This document shows, in pieces, positions 35,369-43,042 of a stretch of DNA of 64,000 bases (positions are counted from its first letter, which is position 1; every line of letters starts with the position of its first letter). Source of the stretch: Bacillus sp. ISL-18. GTDB lineage: Bacteria > Bacillota > Bacilli > Bacillales > Cytobacillaceae. The stretch is taken from assembly GCF_018613415.1 (NCBI RefSeq), contig NZ_JAGGQG010000022.1:1-64000 (forward strand), read 5' to 3'. Position numbers and translations under genes: made by a program. The notes beneath the pieces were generated by a model, which searched no databases, was not told where the DNA came from, and saw only the letters and a list, made by a program, of their open reading frames with translations.

Positions 35369-36181
35369 TTGGGATACAACTGTTATATAGAAGAGTATAT
35401 CATCAATAATAAAGATGAATTTAAAACAACGCTTTTAAGTGAGGCGGTACAGGTTGCTCCAAATATCAATGATATTTTACAAAAAGGGAATATCGACCTT
35501 CCGAAAAATGCCGAAAAGATAGCCCGTTATGTTGTTACTAATAATAAAAAGGAACTCAGTTCTTTTGCAGAAGTAGAGGGGATTGCCTGGGCAAGTAATT
35601 CCTTAACGTTGGCGTTCAAATTAGAATGGATACATGCAATTCGGCGTACTTTATGGCATTTCCTACATAAATTGTACTACGACAAAAGTGTTCAACCTCT
35701 TGATGACTTTTTCAAACTAGAACAGATGATCAATGATGGTATTGACGAATTTCTAAACACTTTTTTTATCGCCTATTCAAAATACAAAGATAATTTAATT
35801 CTATCTCAAAGGAAATTAGTTGAGCATCTATCAGTTCCAATCATTCCAGTTAGCCCTGCTGTTGCGGTATTACCTTTGATTGGTACGTCTGATACATACC
35901 GAATGAAGATTATTGAAGAAAAAGTATTAAACGAAATATCAATGAAAAGGATTCAAACATTAATTATTGATCTATCTGGAATATCAGACATGGATGAAGT
36001 CGCCGTAGCTTATTTTGAAAAAATATTGATCGGTGTAAATATGATGGGAGCAAGATCAATACTCACTGGATTAAGACCTGAATTGGTAAGAAAAATGGTT
36101 AACATAGGAATCAATCTAGATAGGCAAACTGAAACAAAAGGTACTTTACAACAAACGTTAAGTGAATTATTAGGTGTTTAA
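35369..36181 (+). CDS. RsbR-like STAS-domain stressosome protein
   Basis: A 270-residue protein from TTG 35369 (AAAGGGGGG upstream). The N-terminal 150 residues form a helical, globin-like sensor region with no recognised ligand residues. The C-terminal STAS domain (about 155-270) has 'VPIIPVSPAVAVLPLIGTSDTYRMKIIEEKVL' and 'TLIIDLSGISDMDEVAVAYFEKI'. RsbR paralogs build the stressosome that controls SigB. The usual phosphorylated Thr positions appear as Ser ('DLSG') and Glu ('MDEVA'), so phosphorylation control may differ. It is a stand-alone gene with a terminator. Confidence 0.85.
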   Translation: MGYNCYIEEYIINNKDEFKTTLLSEAVQVAPNINDILQKGNIDLPKNAEKIARYVVTNNKKELSSFAEVEGIAWASNSLTLAFKLEWIHAIRRTLWHFLHKLYYDKSVQPLDDFFKLEQMINDGIDEFLNTFFIAYSKYKDNLILSQRKLVEHLSVPIIPVSPAVAVLPLIGTSDTYRMKIIEEKVLNEISMKRIQTLIIDLSGISDMDEVAVAYFEKILIGVNMMGARSILTGLRPELVRKMVNIGINLDRQTETKGTLQQTLSELLGV

Positions 36182-36208
36182 AAGAGTGGCTGAAAAGTCA
36201 CTCTTTTA
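36180..36208 (+). terminator. terminator of STAS gene
   Basis: AAAGAGTG pairs with CACTCTTT, followed by TTATTG, directly at the stop codon. Confidence 0.75.
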
Positions 36209-36365
36209 TTGTCTGGACTTAACAAAAAATGGAAGTTGTTTTAAAAGGGGGTGTATCTTGAATAAAATCTAAGAATGAGAGTTTAATTTAAATTCTTAAT
36301 GGTAAAATGTCAAAAAGAATCATAATTGCAATTACATAAAAAATCATAATGCAAAATTTTTGTTT

Positions 36366-36479
36366 TCATGATGATCAATCGACTGAATGGCACCCCTAGC
36401 AATTTCCGCAATATAGGCAGCTGCATTAAGTGACAATGCAATGCAGGCGGAAACCAAAGGCGGCATCGATAAAAGATAA
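36366..36479 (-). pseudogene. amino-acid ABC permease fragment
   Basis: In one minus-strand frame the sequence reads 'PPLVSACIALSLNAAAYIAE' followed by 'IARGAIQSID'. This is the cytoplasmic coupling loop of His/Glu/Arg-type amino-acid ABC permeases. About 38 codons remain, without start or stop, just upstream of the TPP riboswitch. The remaining 36209-36365 shows no gene. Confidence 0.55.
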
Positions 36480-36560
36480 GACGCCAAATAAAGAGAAGAC
36501 GTTAACCTTTACTTTCATATGTTTAGGAGTTATTATAAATGGAATATCATAAATATGCAT

Positions 36561-36656
36561 TACTACTAGGGGTGCCCCATTGATGGGCTGAGAGAAAAAC
36601 ACCTGTTTTTTAACCCTTTGGACCTGATCTGGATGATACCAGCGTAGGAAAGTAGC
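36561..36656 (+). ncRNA. TPP (thiamine pyrophosphate) riboswitch
   Basis: All conserved THI-box elements are present in order: GGGGTGCC (36569-36576), GCTGAGA (36587-36593), ACCCTTTGGACCTGATCTGG (from 36613) and ATACCAGCGTAGGAAAG up to the closing stem. In Firmicutes, TPP binding promotes the downstream terminator and switches the genes off when thiamine pyrophosphate is plentiful. The switch heads the NCS2-LuxE-LuxC-SDR operon. Confidence 0.95.
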
Positions 36657-36687
36657 TAAAGTGGAAGTCAATTTTTTCATAAGCTGC

Positions 36688-36722
36688 AAAAGCCAGGTCC
36701 ATTAGAGGATCTGGCTTTTTCC
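36688..36722 (+). terminator. riboswitch expression-platform terminator
   Basis: AAAGCCAGGTCC-type arm (36688-36700) pairs with GGATCTGGCTTT (36707-36718), then T-run, about 32 nt after the aptamer and 58 nt before the permease ATG. It fits transcriptional attenuation by TPP. Confidence 0.85.
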
Positions 36723-36779
36723 TATTAATTACAGGGAGCCATAAAAATTAAATAGATAAATAGAGAAGGAGATTACATC

Positions 36780-38108
36780 ATGGAAGAGATCAACGAAGCA
36801 AAAAGTATGACTAACAAGGAAATGCCTATTGGGTTGGAGGAGAAACTTCCTCCATTAAAAACCTTTTTATATGCTCTGCAGCATGTGGGTGTATCCAATG
36901 TGTGGCTCGATCCAATATTTGTCGCGGCGATGATTGGTTTACCACTCTCACAGTCCGCCAATATCGTCAATGCGATATTCATTACAGCTGGTATCGTTAC
37001 ACTGACGCAAGCTACCAAATTAGTAAGATTGCCTATTATTCAAGGTCCATCTGCCGCCTTTGATTCCATAATGATTGCTGCAGGCAAGGCGAACGGCTTG
37101 GCAGCCGCGAGTGGCGGGATTTTTCTAAGTTCCATCATCGTATTTCTGTTGTCTATAACCGGGATCATTGGACGTTTGAAAGGATTATTTACACCCGTTA
37201 TTTCTGGCACCGTCATCTTTCTGGTGGGAGTATCATTATCTGGGTTTACGTTATACGAATTTTTAGGAGGTTCTCCTGGTGATGAGTCATTTGCCAGCCC
37301 ATCGATTCTTTTATTATCGATTTCAACTTCTGTTATGGTTGTATTGTTATCTCTTTTTGGCAAAGGCATTTGGAAATCCTATTCATTCTTAATAGCTCTC
37401 GTTATTGGTGATGTTCTTGCTATGATTCTAGGAAAAACAAATTTTTCGATGATAGACAGTAAACCGTGGTTCGGAATTCCGCACCTGCTTCCATACGGAA
37501 ATTTAGATTTTCATTGGGACACATTTCTTACCTTTTTTGTAGCGTATATCGTAGCGATTATTGAAGCAATGGGTGTATATCAAGCATCGGGAGCGATGCT
37601 AAATACGGAAATAGATTCAAAACGGATTCGCAATGGCTTTGCAGGTGAATCAGCTGGGTCATTTCTCTCTTCCCTTATTGGCGGTTTCCCAACAACAGCC
37701 TATGCACAAAATGTGGGCTTGCTTAGGTTGACAGGAGTGGGATCTAGATATCCAGTGATGGTGGCCGGTGCGATTTTCTTGTTGTTCGGTTTTTTTCCTA
37801 AGGTTGGTGCTCTGCTTGCATTAACACCTGATGCAGTGGTTGGGGGTATCTTTTTACCTGCGGCAGCGACGCTTATATCGACTGGTATTTCTATCTTAGC
37901 AAAAGCGGAGCATTCAGAAAAAAACTATTTAATTATGGGGCTTTCCATTCTGCTTGCGATTTCACTGCCTAACTATGCCACAAATCTGAAAGGAATCTTG
38001 GGTACATTCCTTTCTAACAGTATATTAATCGGAGCATTTTCAAGCGTACTGCTTCAGTTATTACTCATAAACATACCAAATAAACTGAAAAGAGGGGCTC
38101 AAAAATGA
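36780..38108 (+). CDS. NCS2-family permease under TPP control
   Basis: A 442-residue membrane protein with about 12-14 helices of the nucleobase-cation symporter-2 (xanthine/uracil permease) family. Seen are 'LYALQHVGVSNVWLDPIFVAAMIG', 'LPIIQGPSAAFDSIMIA', 'FFVAYIVAIIEAMGVYQASGAM' and the conserved 'GGFPTTAYAQNVGLLRLTGV'. AAGGAG precedes the ATG. Family members import purines or pyrimidines with protons or sodium. TPP-riboswitch control implies a thiamine-related substrate; the pyrimidine half of thiamine or an oxidised derivative is a natural guess. The stop overlaps the LuxE-like start (ATGA). Confidence 0.88.
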   Translation: MEEINEAKSMTNKEMPIGLEEKLPPLKTFLYALQHVGVSNVWLDPIFVAAMIGLPLSQSANIVNAIFITAGIVTLTQATKLVRLPIIQGPSAAFDSIMIAAGKANGLAAASGGIFLSSIIVFLLSITGIIGRLKGLFTPVISGTVIFLVGVSLSGFTLYEFLGGSPGDESFASPSILLLSISTSVMVVLLSLFGKGIWKSYSFLIALVIGDVLAMILGKTNFSMIDSKPWFGIPHLLPYGNLDFHWDTFLTFFVAYIVAIIEAMGVYQASGAMLNTEIDSKRIRNGFAGESAGSFLSSLIGGFPTTAYAQNVGLLRLTGVGSRYPVMVAGAIFLLFGFFPKVGALLALTPDAVVGGIFLPAAATLISTGISILAKAEHSEKNYLIMGLSILLAISLPNYATNLKGILGTFLSNSILIGAFSSVLLQLLLINIPNKLKRGAQK

Positions 38109-39250
38109 GAGAAGATTCTAAAATTCTAACCGAACAAATTCTTGAATTTATAAAAAGTTGTGAAGAAGGAAGATTTACTAATCCTGATGAACAGGAAGAT
38201 TCCTATAATGAGCTGGCACTGAAATTGTTTCGTTACCAGTTCAAGCATAATCCGGCTTATAAAAAATTTTGTCAGGCGAAAAAAAGGACGCCTCTTACCG
38301 TCAAACAATGGAATCATATCCCTCCCATGCCCATTCAGGGATATAAAGAATTGACTCTATCTTGTGAGCCAATAGAAGAAGTGGAACACGTTTTTATGAC
38401 CTCAGGTACTACAAACCCGGAAGCAAAGGGGAAAAATTATCACCCGGATCTTACAGTGTGGGATTCATCCATGAAGGGGCCGTTTAAGCATTTTGTCCTG
38501 CCTGACCGGGAGAACATCACCATCTTTGTTCTGTCCCCAGCAGAAGATCTAAACCAACATTCTTCTTTATCGAGATACTTAACCAATGCCGTTTCCTTTT
38601 TCGGCACTGAAAATAGCAAATTCTTCTTCACTGATAAGGGACTGGATATAGAAGGGCTGATCACAGAGTTAAGAAGGTGTGAGAAACAAAAGGAGCCTGT
38701 ACTGCTAATAGGCGCCACCTTTGCCTATGTCCATATACTTGATTATCTAAAAGAAAACCAACTTCAATTCAATCTGGCAAAAGATAGCCGGATTTTTGAT
38801 ACCGGGGGCTTTAAGGGACAGTCCCGTGAAGTGGAAATGGAGAATTTATATGCTGATTTCCATGATTTTTTTCAAGTTGAACGCAAATTTTGCATCAATA
38901 TGTATGGAATGACGGAGCTAAGTTCGCAAATCTATGATCAAACCCTACGCAGCACTTATCTAAATACTTCAGGAATCTTTGATAAAAAAGGTCCGTCATG
39001 GGTAAAGACCGTGATACTTAACACTGATACATTAGAGCCGGTTAAGGATGGGGAGAAAGGCGTCATCGCTCACTATGATCTTGCCAACTGGAATTCCTGC
39101 CTAGCGATCTTAACAGAAGATATGGGCTATAAAACGGACCACGGATTTGTGCTCGTCGGTAGAATTAAGGGATCCGAGGCAAGAGGCTGTTCGATTGCGG
39201 TGGACCAGCTAATGCAGGTAAATTCAGGTGGTGCCAGCCGAAATGAATAA
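38105..39250 (+). CDS. LuxE-like acyl-protein synthetase
   Basis: A 381-residue member of the LuxE family, ATP-dependent enzymes that adenylate a carboxylic acid and pass the acyl group to a cysteine. The adenylate motif is 'HVFMTSGTTNPEAKG' (about residues 97-111). Later blocks are 'IFDTGGFKGQSRE', 'NMYGMTELSSQIYD' and 'GEKGVIAHYDLANWNSC'. In luminous bacteria LuxE works with LuxC to reduce fatty acids to aldehydes. Here a LuxC-like gene follows at once, but there is no luciferase, and the operon is controlled by TPP. The acid substrate is therefore unlikely to be myristate. Confidence 0.88.
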   Translation: MREDSKILTEQILEFIKSCEEGRFTNPDEQEDSYNELALKLFRYQFKHNPAYKKFCQAKKRTPLTVKQWNHIPPMPIQGYKELTLSCEPIEEVEHVFMTSGTTNPEAKGKNYHPDLTVWDSSMKGPFKHFVLPDRENITIFVLSPAEDLNQHSSLSRYLTNAVSFFGTENSKFFFTDKGLDIEGLITELRRCEKQKEPVLLIGATFAYVHILDYLKENQLQFNLAKDSRIFDTGGFKGQSREVEMENLYADFHDFFQVERKFCINMYGMTELSSQIYDQTLRSTYLNTSGIFDKKGPSWVKTVILNTDTLEPVKDGEKGVIAHYDLANWNSCLAILTEDMGYKTDHGFVLVGRIKGSEARGCSIAVDQLMQVNSGGASRNE

Positions 39251-40703
39251 TAGTAAGGAACTGAATGTATTCTATGTACCGGATTCCATGGAATTTACCC
39301 AAGTGCAGTCAAAAACAGTTATCACAAAAGATAGGACATATGTATTAAAATTCCCTGTGATCACTGGGGAAGAATTGAGAGGAATCATTCAACAAGTTCA
39401 ACGGAATCGGGACCAGTATTTATCCACTTTATCCGTTACGGATATTGTTAAAAAAATAGACTTGGCGGTTCAAAAATGGCTGGATCCCGACTATCCGCTC
39501 CGAAAATTAGCAGAAAGTCTCATCCCTGTGTTGACAGGATATGATGAAGAAATGGTACGGCTGCAAGTAAAAAGATATATACGGACCTTTCGTAAAAAGG
39601 ACTTGCTGCGCTTTCTTGACGAGGAGTTTGACCAGCCTGCGATGTTGGACGAGTTTCGTCCTCGAAAATCAGGCGGGATGAGCAGAGCCTTTGGACCAAG
39701 AACCATATTCCATGTTTTCTCCGGGAATGTTCCCGGAGTACAGGTATGGAGTTTGATCATGGGAATTTTGGTAAAATCAGGGAATATCGGCAAAACATCG
39801 ATGGCAGAACCTCTTTTTCCCGTACTCTTTACGGAGTCATTAGCAGAAGTGGACAAAAAATTGGCGGAAACCATCGCCATCCTCCCATGGAAAGGCGGGA
39901 CGGATGAACTCGAAGAGCCAGCGATAGAAAAATGCGAGGCAGTTATTGTATATGGTTCGAATGAAACGGTTGAAAAACTTAGAATAAAGGTACCTCTTCA
40001 TAAAAAGTTCTTAAGCTATGGACATAAAATTAGTTTTGCCTACATCGGGAAGGAAGCATTAACTTCAGATCTTTACTATGAAACGATCAAAAAGCTTGCC
40101 GAAGATATGTCCATCTACGACCAACAAAGCTGTTTATCTCCGCAAACCATTTATGTGGAAGAGGGGGGTGCGATTAGCGCAAAGCAATTTGCTCAGATGC
40201 TGGGAGCAGAGCTAGAACGATATCATAAAAAAAGACCACGGGCAAGGCTTACAAATGAAGAATCTATGGCAATTCAACGGGCAAGAAGCCGCTATCAGCT
40301 GGAATCCCTTCAACATGAAAACGTATCTGTACTGTCCAGTCAAACAGATACTTCCTGGACAGTGATTTATCACAAAGAAACGGGTTTTGAAGGATCCCCT
40401 TTGAATCGATTCGTTCATGTATTCTCCGTTGAATCAGAGGAAAGTGTCTTTACTGCTATAAGGCCATATCAGCCGTATTTACAATCATGCGGTCTGGCTG
40501 TTTCTCCTGACAGATTGTTTTCTTTGGCCAATCAATTGGGTGCATACGGGGTCAATCGAATAAGTTCGATTGGCGAGATGAACCAGGCAAAACCTGGATG
40601 GCACCATGATGGCGGGTTTAATCTCCTCGATCTTGTCAGGATGACTGATATCGAGATGAACGTAGAGCAAAATGTGGAGCGGTATGATACCGATTTTGAA
40701 TAG
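39243..40703 (+). CDS. LuxC-like acyl reductase
   Basis: A 486-residue LuxC/acyl-CoA-reductase family enzyme, ALDH-like in fold. ATG 39243 overlaps the end of the LuxE-like gene; GTG 39228 is a less likely start. 'GPRTIFHVFSGNVPGVQVWSLIMGILVKSGNIGK' is the cofactor-region hallmark and 'YDQQSCLSPQTIYVE' holds the acyl-accepting Cys297. The protein would take the acyl group from its LuxE partner and reduce it to an aldehyde with NAD(P)H. Tight packing indicates the two form one carboxylate-reductase complex. Confidence 0.88.
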   Translation: MNNSKELNVFYVPDSMEFTQVQSKTVITKDRTYVLKFPVITGEELRGIIQQVQRNRDQYLSTLSVTDIVKKIDLAVQKWLDPDYPLRKLAESLIPVLTGYDEEMVRLQVKRYIRTFRKKDLLRFLDEEFDQPAMLDEFRPRKSGGMSRAFGPRTIFHVFSGNVPGVQVWSLIMGILVKSGNIGKTSMAEPLFPVLFTESLAEVDKKLAETIAILPWKGGTDELEEPAIEKCEAVIVYGSNETVEKLRIKVPLHKKFLSYGHKISFAYIGKEALTSDLYYETIKKLAEDMSIYDQQSCLSPQTIYVEEGGAISAKQFAQMLGAELERYHKKRPRARLTNEESMAIQRARSRYQLESLQHENVSVLSSQTDTSWTVIYHKETGFEGSPLNRFVHVFSVESEESVFTAIRPYQPYLQSCGLAVSPDRLFSLANQLGAYGVNRISSIGEMNQAKPGWHHDGGFNLLDLVRMTDIEMNVEQNVERYDTDFE

Positions 40704-40717
40704 AAGGAGTGCTAACG

Positions 40718-41485
40718 GTGAATTTGCAGGATAAAATTGTGTTAATTACGGGGGCTAGCAGAGGGATTGGCGCTGAGATGGCCAAAAGGTTTGCTAAGGA
40801 AGGCTCATTTGTCGTTGTTAATTATGTGAAGAATCAAGCCCTTGCCGAAAGTGTGGTAAGTGAAATAGAGAACTTAGGGGGACAGGCAGTTGCCATACGG
40901 GCGGATGTCACCAATAGGAATCAGGTCGATGAAATGATGGAACAAATTATTGATTCGCTTGGAGCCATTGATGTAGTGGTAAATAATGCATTAAGCCATT
41001 ATACCTTTAATCCAAAAACCAGGAAAACGGCCTGGGAAATCGAATGGGAAGACTATAATCGACAATGGGAAGGGAGCGTACAGGGGGCCTTTAACATTTG
41101 TAAGGCGGCAATGCCTCACATGAAGAACCAAATGTCCGGAAGAATCATTAATATGGTCAGTAATTTAATCGATTTTCCGATTATTCCTTATCACGACTAT
41201 ACCACCGCGAAGATGGCCTTACTTGGTTTCACCAGAAATCTCGCTCAAGAACTGGGGACATTCGGGATTAATGTGAATGCTGTGTCCCCTGGCCTGACCT
41301 ATCCGACAGACTCTAGTCAGGAGACAAAGGAAGATGTGAGAAACGCCATTATTCAGTTAACTCCTTTACGCCGTTTGGCTCGTCCAAAAGATATTGCTGG
41401 AAGTGTGTTATTTCTCGCTTCTGATTTATCCTCTTTTATTACTGGACAATGCCTGAATGTAGATGGAGGATTGGTAATGAAATAA
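40718..41485 (+). CDS. SDR, 3-oxoacyl-ACP-reductase-like
   Basis: A 255-residue classical SDR from GTG 40718 (AAGGAG 8 nt upstream; an in-frame GTG at 40709 overlaps that site). 'LITGASRGIGAEMAKRF', 'VVNNALSHY', 'NMVSNLIDF', catalytic 'YHDYTTAKMALLG' and 'FITGQCLNVDGGLVMK' are seen. The NNAG motif is altered to NNAL, so geometry near the active site differs. As the last gene of the TPP-controlled operon it could reduce the LuxC-made aldehyde to an alcohol. Confidence 0.88.
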   Translation: MNLQDKIVLITGASRGIGAEMAKRFAKEGSFVVVNYVKNQALAESVVSEIENLGGQAVAIRADVTNRNQVDEMMEQIIDSLGAIDVVVNNALSHYTFNPKTRKTAWEIEWEDYNRQWEGSVQGAFNICKAAMPHMKNQMSGRIINMVSNLIDFPIIPYHDYTTAKMALLGFTRNLAQELGTFGINVNAVSPGLTYPTDSSQETKEDVRNAIIQLTPLRRLARPKDIAGSVLFLASDLSSFITGQCLNVDGGLVMK

Positions 41486-41502
41486 ATAGTTGTACTCAAA
41501 AG

Positions 41503-41532
41503 AAACACGGTTGCACCCAACCGTGTTTTTTG
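41503..41532 (+). terminator. terminator of the TPP operon
   Basis: AAACACGGTTG (41503-41513) pairs with CAACCGTGTTT (41518-41528) followed by TTT, 18 nt after the SDR stop. Confidence 0.9.
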
Positions 41533-41540
41533 ATATGTTG

Positions 41541-41785
41541 CGCCTTTCATCCAGGCAAACTTTTGTGCCATTAACCCAACTGGACGCAGCCAAGCACGAC
41601 CACTGTATCACCGGATTTAACACCTGCATTCTCGACACTCCAATAGGAGTCGGGAGAACATCAGATAAGAACAGCACGGCTTCATCTGGCACCTTGGCAG
41701 ATTCCGGGATTATAAAAGGCATGAAATGGCCATAAGGCACACGCAGCAATTCGGCTTTGTTTCTGAGATGGAAAGATTCCATATT
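41541..41785 (-). pseudogene. zinc-type alcohol dehydrogenase fragment
   Basis: On the minus strand one frame reads 'AELLRVPYGHFMPFIIPE' and 'VPDEAVLFLSDVLPT', and an adjacent frame continues 'ENAGVKSGDTVVVLGCVQLG'. This is the middle of a formaldehyde/glutathione-type zinc alcohol dehydrogenase, from the catalytic to the nucleotide domain, with an internal frameshift or deletion. Both ends are missing. Confidence 0.65.
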
Positions 41786-41799
41786 GAACAGTATTGGAC

Positions 41800-41935
41800 T
41801 TTTGATAGTAAGTTGTTAACGAATCAGATTCATGTGAAAAGGAGGTATAGACCATGGGAAAATATGAAGATCTAATACACCTAGGTAGATTTGCAATCGT
41901 TTTCTCTGTTGAGGGGTAAGCAAAACACCACGGAT
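41800..41935. pseudogene. mosaic of two gene scraps
   Basis: 41800-41877 resembles the leader, ribosome site and first codons of the small gene at 7803 (AAAGGAGGTATAG then ATG at 41853). From about 41887 to 41928 the sequence instead matches, on the minus strand, the UTRA-domain segment of the GntR remnant ('VLLTPQQRKRLQI' versus 'VLPTPEQKRLLQI'). Two unrelated loci are joined within about 10 bp. Confidence 0.5.
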
Positions 41936-41936
41936 T

Positions 41937-42788
41937 TTAACCATTCAACCAATCCCACTCAAATCTTTCACCATTATACTCAAAACCAATCGGTTTCGAT
42001 TGAATCACGCCAGTTTTGCGATTTTCGTTCAACTCCTCCTCATAATACTGAAAAAATTTCTCTTTTAAGATCCCATTGAAGTAAGCAATCGGGTTTTTTA
42101 CAGCGTTTGTAAATTTTAGTTTTCGGATTAGCTGTTTGAAGGATTGGATCGCAAGGTTAACAATCAGATCCGTTTCCTGATGTAGTTCATAGCCATAGGC
42201 AATGATATGGGCCATACGCCAATATTCTTCGATCACCTTTGCATCTGGAAAGAAGCATTTAACAATTTCAACAAAGGGTTGTGGAATACGATTGCTCACA
42301 TAAGTGTGATCCAAATGAATCGGTTCTTCTTTACGTTTTTTTATCTTTTGATCTTTTTCAGTTTTTAAAAGATTACTAGTTTCTTTAGGGCGGTCCATGC
42401 TTTCTTGTTTGGGTGGTTCATTAGAAGGAAAACGATTAAATACATAGAGATTGCTGGACTGAGAGCCGTTCTTTCTTTCGGTTTCATAGACAGTGAAGAT
42501 CCCCAATTCTTTCCCTTTAAGAATCATCCGTTTAAAAGTCGAACGGGAAAGGATATTTTCTTTACATTCTTGGTTAATCGCTTTTAAAATCGTTCCAATT
42601 TTGGCATTACAGACACCAGGGATCTTGGCAGAGAACCGCTCTAGTCTCTTTAATCCAATTAATTCCCCCTTTGAAAAATCCTTCTTGTGATCAAGCATCC
42701 ACATTTCCATATGGCGGTTGAACTCCTGTAAACTTTCGAAATGCGAAAACGATTCAAATCCCTCAATCGTGCCAGATTTTAAATTCAT
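41937..42788 (-). CDS. HTH protein of unknown function, duplicated gene copy 2
   Basis: A 283-residue near-identical copy of the protein at 24531, starting at ATG 42788 ('MNLKSGTIEGF…'). The winged-helix-like part, K/E linker and C-terminal helical domain are all intact. Shared sequence stops nine bases upstream of the ATG, where a cbiW remnant begins, so this copy has lost the native promoter and iteron-like repeats of copy 1. It may be silent or driven from foreign sequence. Confidence 0.7.
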   Translation of the reverse strand: MNLKSGTIEGFESFSHFESLQEFNRHMEMWMLDHKKDFSKGELIGLKRLERFSAKIPGVCNAKIGTILKAINQECKENILSRSTFKRMILKGKELGIFTVYETERKNGSQSSNLYVFNRFPSNEPPKQESMDRPKETSNLLKTEKDQKIKKRKEEPIHLDHTYVSNRIPQPFVEIVKCFFPDAKVIEEYWRMAHIIAYGYELHQETDLIVNLAIQSFKQLIRKLKFTNAVKNPIAYFNGILKEKFFQYYEEELNENRKTGVIQSKPIGFEYNGERFEWDWLNG

Positions 42789-42797
42789 CCGATTAGC
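41942..42797. repeat. 856-bp direct repeat, right copy
   Basis: Counterpart of 24536-25391. The left limit is CATTCAACCAATCCCAC and the right limit ATCCGATTAGC. No terminal inverted repeats or target duplications are visible. Confidence 0.85.
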
Positions 42798-42989
42798 GTC
42801 TATCCGTCAGGGACTTGGTATAAGAACGTAACCCCAGAAGTGGGAACTACGATTGTAAAGCGTCATCTAGCGGAAGGTCATTGCCTTAAGGAGCATGCGA
42901 TCTATCAATATTCCGAAGCAGGATTCATACAGCAAGAAGGGTCGGAATGCATCGAAGGAGTACAAAAAGCGGTTAAAGAAAAGATGTAA
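42798..42989 (+). pseudogene. cbiW: CbiW remnant, N-terminus missing
   Basis: The frame is open from the repeat junction at 42798 to the stop at 42989, 63 codons. 'VYPSGTWYKNVTPEVGTTIVKRHL' (split by residue 20) is the conserved C-terminal part of thioredoxin-like (2Fe-2S) ferredoxin proteins, which in B. megaterium head the cobalamin operon as CbiW. The N-terminal half, start codon and everything upstream have been replaced by the HTH gene copy. The position directly before cbiH60 supports the identity. Confidence 0.7.
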
Positions 42990-43042
42990 CAGCGGGTAGT
43001 TGCTGGATTCTAGTTTGAAATTTTGGAAGGTGGCGTAATAGT

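Noticed and set aside
38105..40703. Bioluminescence (lux) operon
   Set aside because: Only LuxE- and LuxC-like genes are present; there is no luxA or luxB, and the operon is under a TPP riboswitch.
41486..43042. Cobalamin riboswitch before the cbi operon
   Set aside because: I looked for the B12-box and associated stems and found none; the region is made of gene fragments.
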